64,000 bases of DNA from Periconia sp. R9002. Its lineage: Eukaryota; Ascomycota; Dothideomycetes; Pleosporales; Periconiaceae. A program made the translations under genes and the position numbers. The notes beneath the pieces were generated by a model, which saw only the letters and a list, made by a program, of their open reading frames with translations, was not told where the DNA came from and searched no databases. The stretch is from assembly GCA_023627715.1 (NCBI GenBank), contig JAMAHW010000036.1:1-64000 (forward strand), in the 5' to 3' direction. Position 1 is the first letter of the stretch. Each line of letters starts with the position of its first letter. Of the stretch, positions 21,760 through 32,645 are shown in pieces.

Positions 21760-22817
21760 ATGTCATCGGTAAATGATGAAATCGCCGACTTTGAGGCGTC
21801 TATGAACGTTGGAATGAGCAGCGGAGGCTACGACGACGCCACATCGACGACAACAACTGCCCAGAAACGGAAGAGCACTGCGTATGATGTGAGTTGAGTC
21901 CATGTTTCTTCCTATTAACTACATTATCCTGACTGATGCTACAGACCCACCCCAAAAAGCACCCAAAGACCGAGAAGAAGACCCCCGAGAACCGTGCCAT
22001 ATACGTGACGAATATTCCCCGGGATGCTACCGTGGAGGAGCTCGAGGACGTTTTCAAAAAATACGGTATGATCGATCAGGGTGTGGATGGCAAACCACGC
22101 ATCAAGTTGTATACCGGCGATGATGGAGAATTCAATGGCGAGGCGCTCATTGTTTATTTCAAGAAGGAGTCGGTCGCTTTGGCTATTCGACTACAAGATG
22201 ATTATGAGTTACGTCTCGGTGATACCAAGAACGGCACTCTGCGAGTACAGGAGGCAGACAATTCCCGTCGGAAGAACACTGACGCCGAAAAGATCGCTGG
22301 CAAACTCGTGCGGAAGGAGCGCAAGACTGCCGAGCGCACTCGTGCCGAGATGCAACGGCAAGTTTCCCTTCCCACCTTTTCCTATGAAGATTTACATACC
22401 TAACCACGTTATAGGAAACTGGCCGACTGGTCCGACAATGAGGAGGAGGTGGAGAAAACGTATGCACCCAAGAAGAACAAGTGGGCCAAAATGTGCATCA
22501 TCAAGAACGTCTTTCAGTTGCATCAACTTGAAGAAGAAGATGCAGCAGTCCTCGAAATCAAAGAAGACATGCGAGACGCAGCTGAAGCGTACGGCACGGT
22601 CACCAAAGTAGTTCTCTATGACAAGGAACCTGAAGGTATTGTGTCTGTGCGATTCACCGATTTCGAAGCAGCGGAGCAGTTCTGCGCCAAGATGAACGGA
22701 AAAAGATATAATGGTGGTCCACTGAAGATCTCTATTGCTGAGGATCGACCCAAGTTTAAGAAGAGCCCCAGGGGTGGCGAGGCTGAAGGTGAGGGTGACA
22801 GTGAGGATGAGAGGTAG
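21760..22817 (+). CDS. CUS2: U2 snRNP-associated splicing factor, Cus2/HTATSF1-like
   Basis: Exons 21760-21888, 21945-22357 and 22415-22817 encode 314 residues. Yeast Cus2 and human HTATSF1 bind U2 snRNP and SF3B1 during prespliceosome assembly in the nucleus. RRM1 spans about residues 59-145 (RAIYVTNIP as RNP2; EALIVYFKKE near RNP1). A linker with WSDNEEE leads to a second, UHM-type RRM at about 200-300 (CIIKNVFQLHQ; GIVSVRFTDFEAAEQF). The tail is acidic (EGEGDSEDER). Intron 1 is 56 nt. Intron 2 (22358-22414) has a GC donor (GCAAGT); a nearby GT donor would put exon 3 out of frame. This places a non-canonical intron inside a splicing-factor gene. Confidence 0.92.
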
Positions 22818-24591
22818 AGATTGGAGTGAAGTAGAGACGACGATGGCTACGACAACTGCTTCCGATTCTCAAGATATGGACTTTCCCTAATTGATGGTCT
22901 GTATTTTGATCACTCACGTCCGCATGCTTCGCTCACAGCATTATGCGATTAGATTACAAATGCCGTTCATTACACTCAGTAAACTGCGAACAATGAAGGG
23001 AGGCATCAATAAGAACTGGAGGAGACCTCGAAATCCGGTTTTGAAGTTATTTTCGCGTGGGTGGGAGATGACTTCCTTTTGCGGTTTACACTCACGCCAA
23101 AGAGATCGTGGTGCAACAGTGTAGACGGCAAATACCATCAAATTGCGGCGCTTGTGATTGTCGACAATCACCACCATGCGATTCATGTTTTGATACCCCC
23201 ACCTGTACAATAAGAAGTTGACGGCGTTACTGAAAAGAAATGAGAACGTCCTTGGATTCCTTTTTGCGCCACCAATCAGTCGACGAGAGACGTTTTGTCC
23301 ACATTCATGGTATAGGCGTTTCCACAACTCCAAAAGGAGATCAAGATGAATTCAGAAACGAACAAAGATATATCTTGGCATGACTGCGGACTCACCAGTA
23401 TGTCAATCTTTTTTTTATGAGAGTAAACAAATATGTTTTGCCTTACTTAAATCCAAGGTTACCCTTTCCAGAGGCTCTCCCTTGCTGCACATTGGCTCAC
23501 CACCCTATACAGTTATAATATGCGAAAATATTCATTTACTATGCGGGCACGTCCACAGACAGGACGTTTCTGTGAACCATTACCGGCGTCGATACGGCAA
23601 GCAATCACATTGCCACATGATGTTATACTACTTTTCTAACGTTGATAATTGTTTTCGGAATTTATTCTTTGGCGGTTTCTTCTCAATCGAATCTTGTCTA
23701 GACAACAGAGCAAAGTGAAAGCTATAAGATAGTTTGGCGCCGAGACTACAACTGTATAGCAAAGTCAACTCATCTGATCAGAGGATGGTGTAAAACTTTC
23801 AGGACCAAAGGGACCAAGCGCTGACATACCATTGTAGAGAATCCGTCTATTAAGTCACACAGTAGGGACTGCACACGAGTGAAGGTTTGGGTATATCTGA
23901 CGTGGAAGCGACATGAGGTTCCTTCAAGTGAAATAAAGCAATCAACCGTGAGTTGGCGCACTGCCTTATTGAAACATGAGCAATATCTTCATGCTCATGG
24001 AAGACAAAACGGCCAATACATAAGTCCATTATCGAGGCACTGTAGGCAAGAGACAATGGATATACTATGTTCATGTTTGCTTATTATGGCACTATTCTAA
24101 GCCCATAGATATAGACGCCGTTTAGAGGTATTGCCTAATCATCATTCCTAATTTTCATCTATCGCGTATGATGCAGATCACTTACTCTCATGGTAGGTTT
24201 TGCAGTTGTTGTCCATGTTTTCCTTGCTTAAAACGCTGACGCATATTGCCAATGTGGGGACGGAGGTGTCTGCACATGTATGTGTTGTACGGTAATATCA
24301 AACAATGAAAAAGAAAAGAAAAAAAAGGCCACAATAAAAAATTCATGTTCTATAAGTACATGTATGTATACACGAAAGGGTACATTGGTGATAAGTGGGA
24401 TACTCTCACTCATTGATGATTGTTTGCATACAGGTAATGTATGTTCCAGGCCTAGTCTGAGAAGCGCATGTTAGATTTACTGGGTTTTGCCGATCATTCA
24501 GCATGAAAGAGGAGTGTCGAACAGAAATGGATCGCAGCAGCCGGGATGTTGAAGGTGACTTGGTATGTCATGTCGTATTTTCTTCTGCCGT
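22818..24591. other. Convergent intergenic region
   Basis: About 1.8 kb lies between the ends of the splicing-factor and PPR-like genes. Only short frames occur, none recognisable. An A-rich stretch sits at 24307-24345. No RNA gene was found by eye. Confidence 0.5.
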
Positions 24592-26700
24592 TTACTTTTT
24601 GTCGATAGAAAGCGAACCACCAGTGTCGACTATGTTCTTTTTGGCGGATGCCTTCTCCTCTTCGTTAGAAGTGAACATAGGGGGATGATTGCCACCAGTA
24701 GGTGTCGATTTGTCTGGGGCAGGCTCTCTCAGTTCGTGCCGTAGCCACTCCGCCCATGCTTGCTCTGGATCAAGTGAAAGCTGCTCGGCAGAACCCGATT
24801 CCTCCGGAGCTTCTCTATTGTGAGCAGTAGCAGCGATTTGGTTTGAACAGGAGGGCTCATTATGTTGGGACGTTACAATGGAACTATCCTCGCCTTGTAT
24901 TTCTTGCTGGTCGGTTCCCATGAAAGCGGATATCGCAATCAATAGATTATCTGCGGTCCACGGCGGGGCTAAAGAAATTCCACTCTGTCCTCGCATACGA
25001 CTTTCCGTAGCTATGACCGACTTCATGATTTTCTTCCGATCGAGCCCTCTTCTTGCCACCTCATTCAGGAGCTGGTTAAACGCGACTGTATTCCCAGTGA
25101 CAGAGCACAGGCTTAGCATATCTGAATACGCTTTGTCCATATGGGAACCTTCAATCATTTGCTTGATAGAGCTGATTTCATCCCAAATCAGCATGCCACC
25201 ATTCCAATCAGCTCGTTGGACACAGTCGTTCAAGAAGTAACTTAAACCCAAGGTATCAAGTCCCCAACCGTTTTCCTTCATTTCAAAGTAAATCTCAACA
25301 GCTCGATCGAAGCCCGCAAATTTGAGAACGCCAAGCATTAAGTATTTGAAGACAAGTGGTGTAGGATGCACTTGCTGATATACTTTGTCTTCGCTGATCC
25401 GAATCAAGCGGCTCTGTCCCATCTCATTAATGGTTATATCCGGTCTTGCAAGCATGAGCGCATCGCCAACCCCTCGCATACGAGCCACAAACTTGCTGAA
25501 GGAGTCAGGATCGTTGGTTTTCGTGTAATGATCGAGAATGGTAGCGCACGTAATCTCATTCGGCCGAATCTTGCATCTGTAAAACGCTCTGATTACGGGA
25601 GGCAGCAACTCAAACCGTCTTTTCCGGTTGAGATTAGTAAGGAGGAGATTGAAGGTTTGGACGTCGGGCGCAGAAGTAGAGATCAATAAATTGTGACACA
25701 CTTTAGCCAGCACCGAATAGAAAATGCTCGAATTGTAACTGTTGACACCTTTCGGGACCTGGTTGAAAAGCCTTCGAATGGCTGTATTCATCTGCTGAAC
25801 AATGCCGTAAAAGTCCCCATCACTATCCTGATGATATGAGGGGTTTCCTACACCCTTGATCATTGATTTGATATCTTTTATTTCTTCTGATGAGGCTGAG
25901 ATAGGAACAGCAGCCAGTCGATCCCTCATTTCGAGGATATGGTGTCGTGCTCCTGAGTTCTCTTCTGGGCTCAAGCGTGCTATGTTTCGGATTATCGGCG
26001 AAAGCGATTCAAAAGCTTTGTCTGGTAGTCGACGCACACCAGAATGAGCGAGGAGTGCATGAATCAATTCAGCAACCGCGAGCTCTTGCATCGCCAGCTT
26101 TTTCCAAGTCTGTCTCTTGCGTAAAGCAGTCCACCGCATGTGGTCGAATGACCATAATGACTGTGGTGGCAAATGATGCCTAATCAAATCCCACCCAGTG
26201 TTGGCTGGCCACATTAGGTTCTGACTTGGGCTACCTGGAAACCTGGTGTCGAAACGCAAATAATCCCAGTAATTTTCGAGAATGTGATCGGGGTCAGCGT
26301 CAAGCTGTGTATCTTCATCTAATTCTCTCTCGACCAACTCCATGCCAGCGACTTGATGCAGGACGTCTATATCTATGCCTGGGGCATACACGTCTTCGAC
26401 GGAATCCAGGTCTGCTTTGGCTATGTGTATTCCTTTATCATCCGTCAATGGCTGGCCCATCTCCTCACGTAATTGCTCAAATGCAGCATCCCATTGCTTG
26501 TTCCTTTTTTGCTTGGACTTCGCGTCTATTGCAAGCCCCGCGACAAAAACACTGGTATAGGCGAAAGTCGAAGTAGGAATGCCCAGCAACCGCGAAGATC
26601 GCAAGCTAGGCCTCGAGGCGAGGATGGCATTTTTGGAGACGCATGAAATGCATCTACAGGTACCCGGGGTCCGCGTTGCCCGGGACCATAGTGCCAGCAT
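24592..26700 (-). CDS. PPR-like mitochondrial protein
   Basis: A single-exon gene of 702 residues. The N-terminus is rich in Arg and Ser with almost no acidic residues (MLALWSRATRTPGTCR and on), a good mitochondrial presequence. Helical-pair repeats of pentatricopeptide type are visible at about residues 340-410 (TFNLLLTNLNRKRRFELLP, then PNEITCATILDHYTK) and 450-530 (LVFKYLMLGVLKFAGFDRAVEIYFEMKENG). Fungal PPR proteins bind organellar RNA and act in its processing, stability or translation. The C-terminal 100 residues are acidic and low in complexity. The specific target is unknown, and degenerate repeats make one-to-one naming against yeast proteins unsafe. Confidence 0.75.
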   Translation of the reverse strand: MLALWSRATRTPGTCRCISCVSKNAILASRPSLRSSRLLGIPTSTFAYTSVFVAGLAIDAKSKQKRNKQWDAAFEQLREEMGQPLTDDKGIHIAKADLDSVEDVYAPGIDIDVLHQVAGMELVERELDEDTQLDADPDHILENYWDYLRFDTRFPGSPSQNLMWPANTGWDLIRHHLPPQSLWSFDHMRWTALRKRQTWKKLAMQELAVAELIHALLAHSGVRRLPDKAFESLSPIIRNIARLSPEENSGARHHILEMRDRLAAVPISASSEEIKDIKSMIKGVGNPSYHQDSDGDFYGIVQQMNTAIRRLFNQVPKGVNSYNSSIFYSVLAKVCHNLLISTSAPDVQTFNLLLTNLNRKRRFELLPPVIRAFYRCKIRPNEITCATILDHYTKTNDPDSFSKFVARMRGVGDALMLARPDITINEMGQSRLIRISEDKVYQQVHPTPLVFKYLMLGVLKFAGFDRAVEIYFEMKENGWGLDTLGLSYFLNDCVQRADWNGGMLIWDEISSIKQMIEGSHMDKAYSDMLSLCSVTGNTVAFNQLLNEVARRGLDRKKIMKSVIATESRMRGQSGISLAPPWTADNLLIAISAFMGTDQQEIQGEDSSIVTSQHNEPSCSNQIAATAHNREAPEESGSAEQLSLDPEQAWAEWLRHELREPAPDKSTPTGGNHPPMFTSNEEEKASAKKNIVDTGGSLSIDKK

Positions 26701-29116
26701 TGCTATCGGTACATGCTTTGCGGTTCGCGGGAGGACGAGCGGAGTACGATTGGTCGTTGTGAGGGAATGGTGGATCGACTAACTGAGTGGAAATTTTTGC
26801 TTCCTGATCCTGGTTTTAGGTCGTTTGTGACTCGTTGGAACGGGAGTGGAAAGATTCTGTACAACACTTGTCGAAGGGGAAGCAGGTGCTGTTCGATTGT
26901 GCTGAAAAAGTAGCTTAGTAAGGGCTTGGCGGAAAGCAGATAGCTGACAGCAAAGAAAATGATGGTCGTCTACCACTTTAGCAGGCCCAAGATTATTCTC
27001 TTCAATAGCAGTTAATTTCAACTCTACAAGAATCAATTGTTATGCGTGTTCCTTGCTAAATGGCTTATATCAGACTTTTTTGTGTTGGTACAACCCTTCC
27101 ATCTTTTAGGTGTATTGGTATCAGCTGATATATACATGTATCCCTGCCATGTTGCTTTGGGATACCAACAATGAGTGATTAAGTTTTTATGGGTGGGTGA
27201 TTACTTTAGGGATTTTGATGGACGTGTTGACGCTCAACAGGCGGGCTGATCTTCTTTGTACTGGCAGTTGAAATCTTCACACCACACGTATGGCTCATAG
27301 GTTTACCCAAATCCTCTCAATATCAGACTGCCATCTTGATTCCGAAGTCCTTTTGGACTGATCTCACTCTCCAGTGCGTAACGTTCTTTATTGATACAGC
27401 AATAGCGAATGGTGTAAGCAACAGCTTCGCGGGGTTATTCCAACATACTATGAACCAATTCACATTACCGGAAATTCTGATATCCGTAATGGTTGCGCTA
27501 CGCTACGCTCTGGATTCCTAGCTTGGATTTTAATGCTTCGACTACACCTAGAATACATAAACGTATATAAGTAGCTCAGAGGAATCCGTATTAGTCATGT
27601 GAGCATCACAACCACGTCGGTGTTAGTTGAACTGCGGTTACCACTCACGCCGCAATAGAATTTTTGGTTGCGAAGAATCACAGGGTTGGTATCATCATTC
27701 TATACCCCTTCTTGCCTAGTGCTTCTGGCAATATATCCAGGCTCGCCAAGCCCGTACAATCTTTATATTTAATTTAGCCTCAATCTAACAACCTTCGTTC
27801 AGAAGGCAACACTTCTTTACACGTAACAATATTTTTGAACATGCTGATACCGACTAGAAAGCAAACAGAGTCGGTCTATAACGTCCAGACATCGTACGAT
27901 CGCTGTTGGCTTGCTACTGATTGACTGGATATTCGAGACAATTCCGAGGCGTGTACGTCTCTTCTGCCAAATTAAACCCTTTTCAACTGGTAGTCCCGGA
28001 GTGTACATTCTCCGGTTTTCACCCTACTTCGTCTATGTGTGTTCTATTTCTATAGCCCCCGGAAGTTTTTATAATCAACCGCTCGCCGGGTATCAGCTCG
28101 AATTCACCTGTCTCATACTCGAATGTCTCTGCTCAAAGACTCTGCTCGCTTAACGCCATGTCGTCGAATATGTCTGACGCTGAAAATAGGTCTCCGCTAT
28201 ATGAAATCCATATCACGAAACGGTTACCGATATTCAAAGAGATATGTGGAGATAGAATAGTTCAGTCCAGCCCTTGCCTGGACTGCCTCTATATGCTCAA
28301 TGGCTTAATACGTGGATCTCGGTCGATCAAGTGATTCTTTCTAGAACACCACTACGTATCCACCTGGACCTCGGGGTGTCGCGCTTGGATCATAATACTT
28401 ATCACAGTGAACCAGCTGCATTTACTCTCGATAGCCTCGACGCATGTCCCGCATGTCCTTAACCTATCGTGCATGATATACCTGCAAAGGACATTTTCTA
28501 TCACTTTCTAGCATGTAGTCAGCCTTGGCACAGCAGATGACAGTCGATAGCACCCAAGCGTTGTTCTAGCCCAGGCGAAAATCCAATATACTGCTCGTCT
28601 ACGTACCCTGGCTCCTATCAGCTTCCGGGCAGACCACAGGACATATCGGTCTCCCCATACGACAAGGAGTAGGTGCCCAACCATTTCTAATATTGCTCAG
28701 AGAAAGATCCGACCGCGAGTCCTACCCTGTGCTTGTTTCCAGCTAGGCGCTTTCTCTGCCGTGCAATATGACCTTGATGTATATTAGCCAGTCACTGTCG
28801 CAAGACAGCCATGGCATGACGGACACCGCATCATGCTTTAGCCAGATTAGTTATACGAAATTATGGGTACCGTGGTTCATCAACGCAGAACGTTACACTT
28901 TCCTTTTTGAGCGTTTGGGCGTGAAGGGAAGTGGCAAGTCGGTCTCATCAACGAGAGAACTATATGAAGGATGGGTCTGTCCACATTTGTAGTCGATTTG
29001 AATCATACTTTTCACTCCGACATTTGCTACTCTGAACGGGAACCCGATATTAGTATTGTAATAGAGTGGCTGTGTTCATTTGATACATTTTCGATTTGAG
29101 TCTGATCAAATTCGTT
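26701..29116. other. Long stretch without a supported gene
   Basis: About 2.4 kb between the PPR-like gene and the repeat precursor holds no frame above about 85 codons, no recognisable motif and no tRNA fold. The last 100 nt are the presumed promoter and 5' UTR of the precursor gene. Confidence 0.5.
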
Positions 29117-29996
29117 ATGCAGTACAGATTGGTCTCGGCTATTGCCGCTGGCACTCTCTTCGCCAACGTCAACAGCCTGCCCGTTGTAAGTGATTCCTTC
29201 CATGTCTTGACGGTGACTTTGTGCTAATACGATGGGAATATAGTCCACCACGGTCTCCGGTCCGGTAGACAGCATTCAATTGGGGTCACCTTCGACCGAG
29301 ATCACATGGGGCAAAGAAAAGCGCGATCCCACACCTCCGGACTCATTTTGGCTGGGGAAGCCGACATCGACCATTATATGGAGCAAAGAAAAGCGCGAGG
29401 TCACTCGTCCTGACACCTTCTGGCTCGGTAAACCTACTACAACAGTGACATGGAGCAAGGAGAGACGCGACCAGACTCTCCCAGAAGACGACATCCAACT
29501 CGGCCAGCCCTCCACCGAGATTACCTGGGGTAAGCGTGAACAGGCACAATCCCCTCCTGACAGCATTCAGCTAGGTCCGCCGTCAACGGAGATTACCTGG
29601 GGGAAGCGCGATAAAGCACCATCACCTCCTGATTCTATCGACCTTGGCCCTCCCTCCTCAGAGATTATATGGAGCAAACGCGACCAGGCACAGTCTCCCC
29701 CCGATAGCATTCACCTAGGCCCTCCTTCAACAGAGATTATCTGGAGCAAGAAGCGTGAGCAAGCGACGTCCCCGCCCACCGACACCATCGGATTAGGTCC
29801 TCCTTCCACAGAGATCATCTGGAGCAAGCAAGCCCGAGGCGAGCACCCGCTTCCACCCAACAAGATTGAACTCGGTACGCCATCGACAGAGATTAGTTGG
29901 GATAAGCGTGAGGATGCACAGACACAGTCCCCGCCCGATGACTCTATCCAACTTGGTGAACCATCGACCGAGATCATTTGGAGCAAGAAGGAGTAG
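29117..29996 (+). CDS. Secreted ten-repeat precursor with dibasic (Kex2-type) sites
   Basis: Exons 29117-29185 and 29244-29996 encode 273 residues; the 58-nt intron is in phase 0 after LPV. Residues 1-20 are a signal peptide (MQYRLVSAIAAGTLFANVNS). From residue 32 ten units of 19-28 residues follow, each with L-G-x-P, five residues, then W-x-K. Eight of ten units end in a dibasic site (KEKR, KERR, KR or KKR), and units 2-10 open with Asp or Glu. Such a layout is known from kexin-processed fungal precursors: alpha-pheromones, ustiloxin/phomopsin-type RiPP precursors, epichloecyclins and Ustilago Rep1. There is no Cys, unlike most filamentous-ascomycete alpha-pheromones, and no Tyr-based ustiloxin-like core. 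The peptide's function is unknown. No other class member is in the window. Confidence 0.88.
29268..29993 (+). repeat. Ten tandem peptide-coding units
   Basis: Units begin at residues 32, 51, 75, 99, 122, 146, 170, 195, 223 and 246. L-G-x-P and W-x-K are kept in all ten, always with the same spacing. Units 2 and 3 form a variant with SFWLGKP/TFWLGKP in place of SIQLG-type sequence. Unit 8 ends KQARG and unit 10 ends KKE, so neither has a final dibasic site. The DNA units differ at many synonymous positions, so this is not a recent array. Confidence 0.92.
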
Positions 29997-30639
29997 GCTC
30001 TAGGCCAAGGGTTTCCCCAAGAATATCTCCTTTCCAGATTTCCTTCGTCGTTCTGTTAATGTCGTTCCCCTACACATTATGGTGAAAACCTAGAAAGAGA
30101 AGGTAGGCGCCACGTGTGTCGCTGTTCCTGTCCCTGTTCTTGTTCGTGTACTTGTTACATTATGCAAAACGAGATGGAGGAGGACAAATCACGGAGAGAT
30201 AAATCGTTTCTTGCTTTAACAATTGAGCAATCCGTTTGACCATTCCTTTCTCTTTACCTTGACACGCGGCCCTGTTGTACGTCATATGTAGTAACTAGCA
30301 ATATTACTTTTCTTGTGACAATTGATGAGGAATCCGCGTCGGTGAGCAAATTGTACCCCTCTATTTGACTACAATCCTGTTGTTGCGATTCTGTGGTGAA
30401 GCCAAATGATTTGAACTTGTTGTTTGGTTGTGCCTCTTTGTTGACTTGCGAGTATCAGATTATAAGGTTGCGTAGGGTGCATGTACAGTGTTTATGATTG
30501 AGACTCTCCGAGATACATTTATTTTATTTTGATTCTAGTATATACAGAGTAAACGTGAGACCTTCTCAGACCACCTATTGTAATCATCTTCTGGCTGGCA
30601 CTTTCCTTCATCAACAAACCCTTTTTTTGTACACTGAAC
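29997..30639. other. Convergent intergenic region
   Basis: It lies between the repeat-precursor gene and the dehydrogenase gene, which face each other. Sequence is T-rich with no frame of note; both 3' UTRs probably lie here. Confidence 0.5.
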
Positions 30640-31843
30640 TTAAGCCAATTTCCCAGGGACAAAGGGCAACCCAGCGCTCAACCCTCCATCAACCGCCCAG
30701 GCCTGCCCATTCACGTAACTGGCCTCATCACTTGCCAAAAACGCCACCACCTTCGCCACCTCGTCGGGTTGCCCGCCGCGTTGCAACGGATTCAACTGTC
30801 CAATCTTCCGCTCTGTGCCCCTCTCCCTCGCCTTCTCATACGTACTGGCCGTCATGCCTGTCTCGATCAAACCGGGACATACTGCATTGCACCGGATGCC
30901 GGTCCCTGCAAGCTGATATGCACACGTTTGGACCAGGCTCACGACAGCGGCCTTGGATGCAGAATAATCAGAAGGACCGGCGTTGCTTCGCAAGCCTGCG
31001 ACCGATGCCGTAGCAATGATAGAGCCGCATGGGTAGGGTTTCGAAGCGGAGGTGACGAGCATTGCGCGGGAAGCATATTTAGCGGCAAGGAAGACGCTGA
31101 GAGCGTTTGTGCGCATCATCTTCATAAAGCCTTCTGTATCTTCGTCCCAAAAGAGGCGGCCGGAGGTAATGCCGGCGTTAGCGAAAAAGACGTCCAAACG
31201 GCCGTGTTCGCGAACGGCTTGTTCGACAATGGCGGCCACGGCCTTTTCGTCGGCGGCATCGAATTGATGCATGGAGATGGAAACGGAGGGATAGAGAGCC
31301 GCGAGCTCGCGCGCGTGGAATGCGAGATGTGTCGAAGAGAAGTCACAGAGGTAGAGCGCTTTGGCACCGTTGCGAGCGAGGTTGTGTGCTGTGGCACGTC
31401 CGATGCCGAGTAAGCTATTTGCACCTGTAATGATGACTACCTTGTCTTTTGCTCGGCTGTTTGATTTTGAGAGAGCTTTGAATTAGTGAAAGATGCTTTT
31501 TGACTTTCTTCTTCTACCGCGATCCCCCTTTTTCTCTATTTTAAGGTACGTGTAGGGTCCGTATTATAGGGTTTCCGAAGTAACACTTAACGAGTTCCGC
31601 AACGAGGAAGATAGCACACGGCCAAGCCCAGTCCTCATCGACTCAGAAATCCAGAAATGGCTTTAATGGCAATATCGAAATGAAGCATGATACACAAAAT
31701 TCGGAAACTTACTTTGCTCCCAGATCCCCCGCGAGGCTCCTAATCTTTTTTACACCCTCGAACTCCCCCGGGTCGGGCAGGCCCTCGGAAAGCTCTCTGC
31801 TGAGGATTTTCGGCTCGACTTTCGGATGTTGATTGGACGGCAT
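30640..31843 (-). CDS. Short-chain dehydrogenase/reductase
   Basis: Exons 31843-31713 and 31456-30640 encode 315 residues. The cofactor loop is ITGANSLLGIGRA (residues about 52-64, a variant TGxxxGxG with two extra residues). NAG follows at about 137-139, then the catalytic Ser195, Tyr208 and Lys212 (YSASK). The end, ASYVNGQAWAVDGGLSAG, is typical of classical SDRs. The 256-nt intron is long for this genome but has a good GTAAGT donor and CAG acceptor and keeps frame. About 43 residues precede the domain (PKILSRELSEGLPDPGEFEGV), which is more than usual. Substrate is unknown. It converges on the repeat-precursor gene, but nothing further links them. Confidence 0.88.
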
Positions 31844-32645
31844 TGTGTATCTTTTACTGTTCTTCTGGGCGGACCGAGTATGTTCAAGAAGGTAATAAAA
31901 GATGAGATTGATGTGGGTTGAGCGTGCAAGTAATAATGACTTCAAACAATGATTCGACACAGCACAAGAGAGGCACAATGACGTACAATCTTACGTAGTT
32001 TTTGATGCAATTGGGAGTGTTCTTGAAGTAAAGAGTGGTGACATTAGATTGCGGAGGTCGGGTGCGGAGGTCGGGTGCGGAGACGAGCTGAGGAATGAAA
32101 GCTGGGGAAATGAAAATGCCGAGGTATCAAGCATTGAAGGCTTCATTAGCGTACACCAGTTTGGACCGCACATCCATACTTCAAAGGCTCACCAGCAAGT
32201 CTTCTTCACTGCACAGGAGGATTAGGTTTTGGTTCAGCTCTGGAATTAATTATAAAGATACACCAGCACCGCCTGTCGTCCTTGCCTTTTCCATTGGAAT
32301 TACCGCACTAAGCTGAGAACTGCCAGCAGAGTAGTACATGTATACACCGCCCAACCAAGCCAAAAAAACGCCATTCCCATGCATTAAATGCTCATGGAAG
32401 TAGAGAAAAAGAAACGTCCCCACAATTTTCATGATTGTGCCAGACCTCCAAACGCCGCTCTGCAGCGATTTGAGGACTGCAACTTATTGTCAACTGGATT
32501 AAGACAAGACATAGAATCCATATGGATTAGAGAAACGGACGAGAAGAAGAGTGGCCTTGGAAGAACACGCAAGAACACCGCCATACACTGAAGATGCTCC
32601 CTGGGATCCAAGGCCCTTGGTGTTGCCCTTTTCGTTGCGCTTTCG
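31844..32645. other. Intergenic region upstream of the SDR and downstream of KCS1
   Basis: No gene is supported. A near-perfect 13-nt tandem duplication (GGTCGGGTGCGGA) occurs at 32057-32082. Confidence 0.5.

Noticed and set aside
22941..23333. 130-codon minus-strand frame downstream of CUS2
   Set aside because: No homology I recognise, and it probably overlaps the 3' UTR of the splicing-factor gene.
29268..29993. CRISPR-like regular array
   Set aside because: The spacing is regular but the repeats are coding, imperfect and carry a signal peptide upstream; this is a eukaryotic peptide precursor.
29117..29996. Alpha-factor mating pheromone precursor
   Set aside because: The layout fits, but units lack the Cys-containing pheromone core usual in filamentous ascomycetes and the units are too diverse; I kept the broader kexin-processed call.
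30769..31413. Plus-strand frame opposite the SDR gene
   Set aside because: It is a shadow of a clear SDR with catalytic residues on the minus strand.
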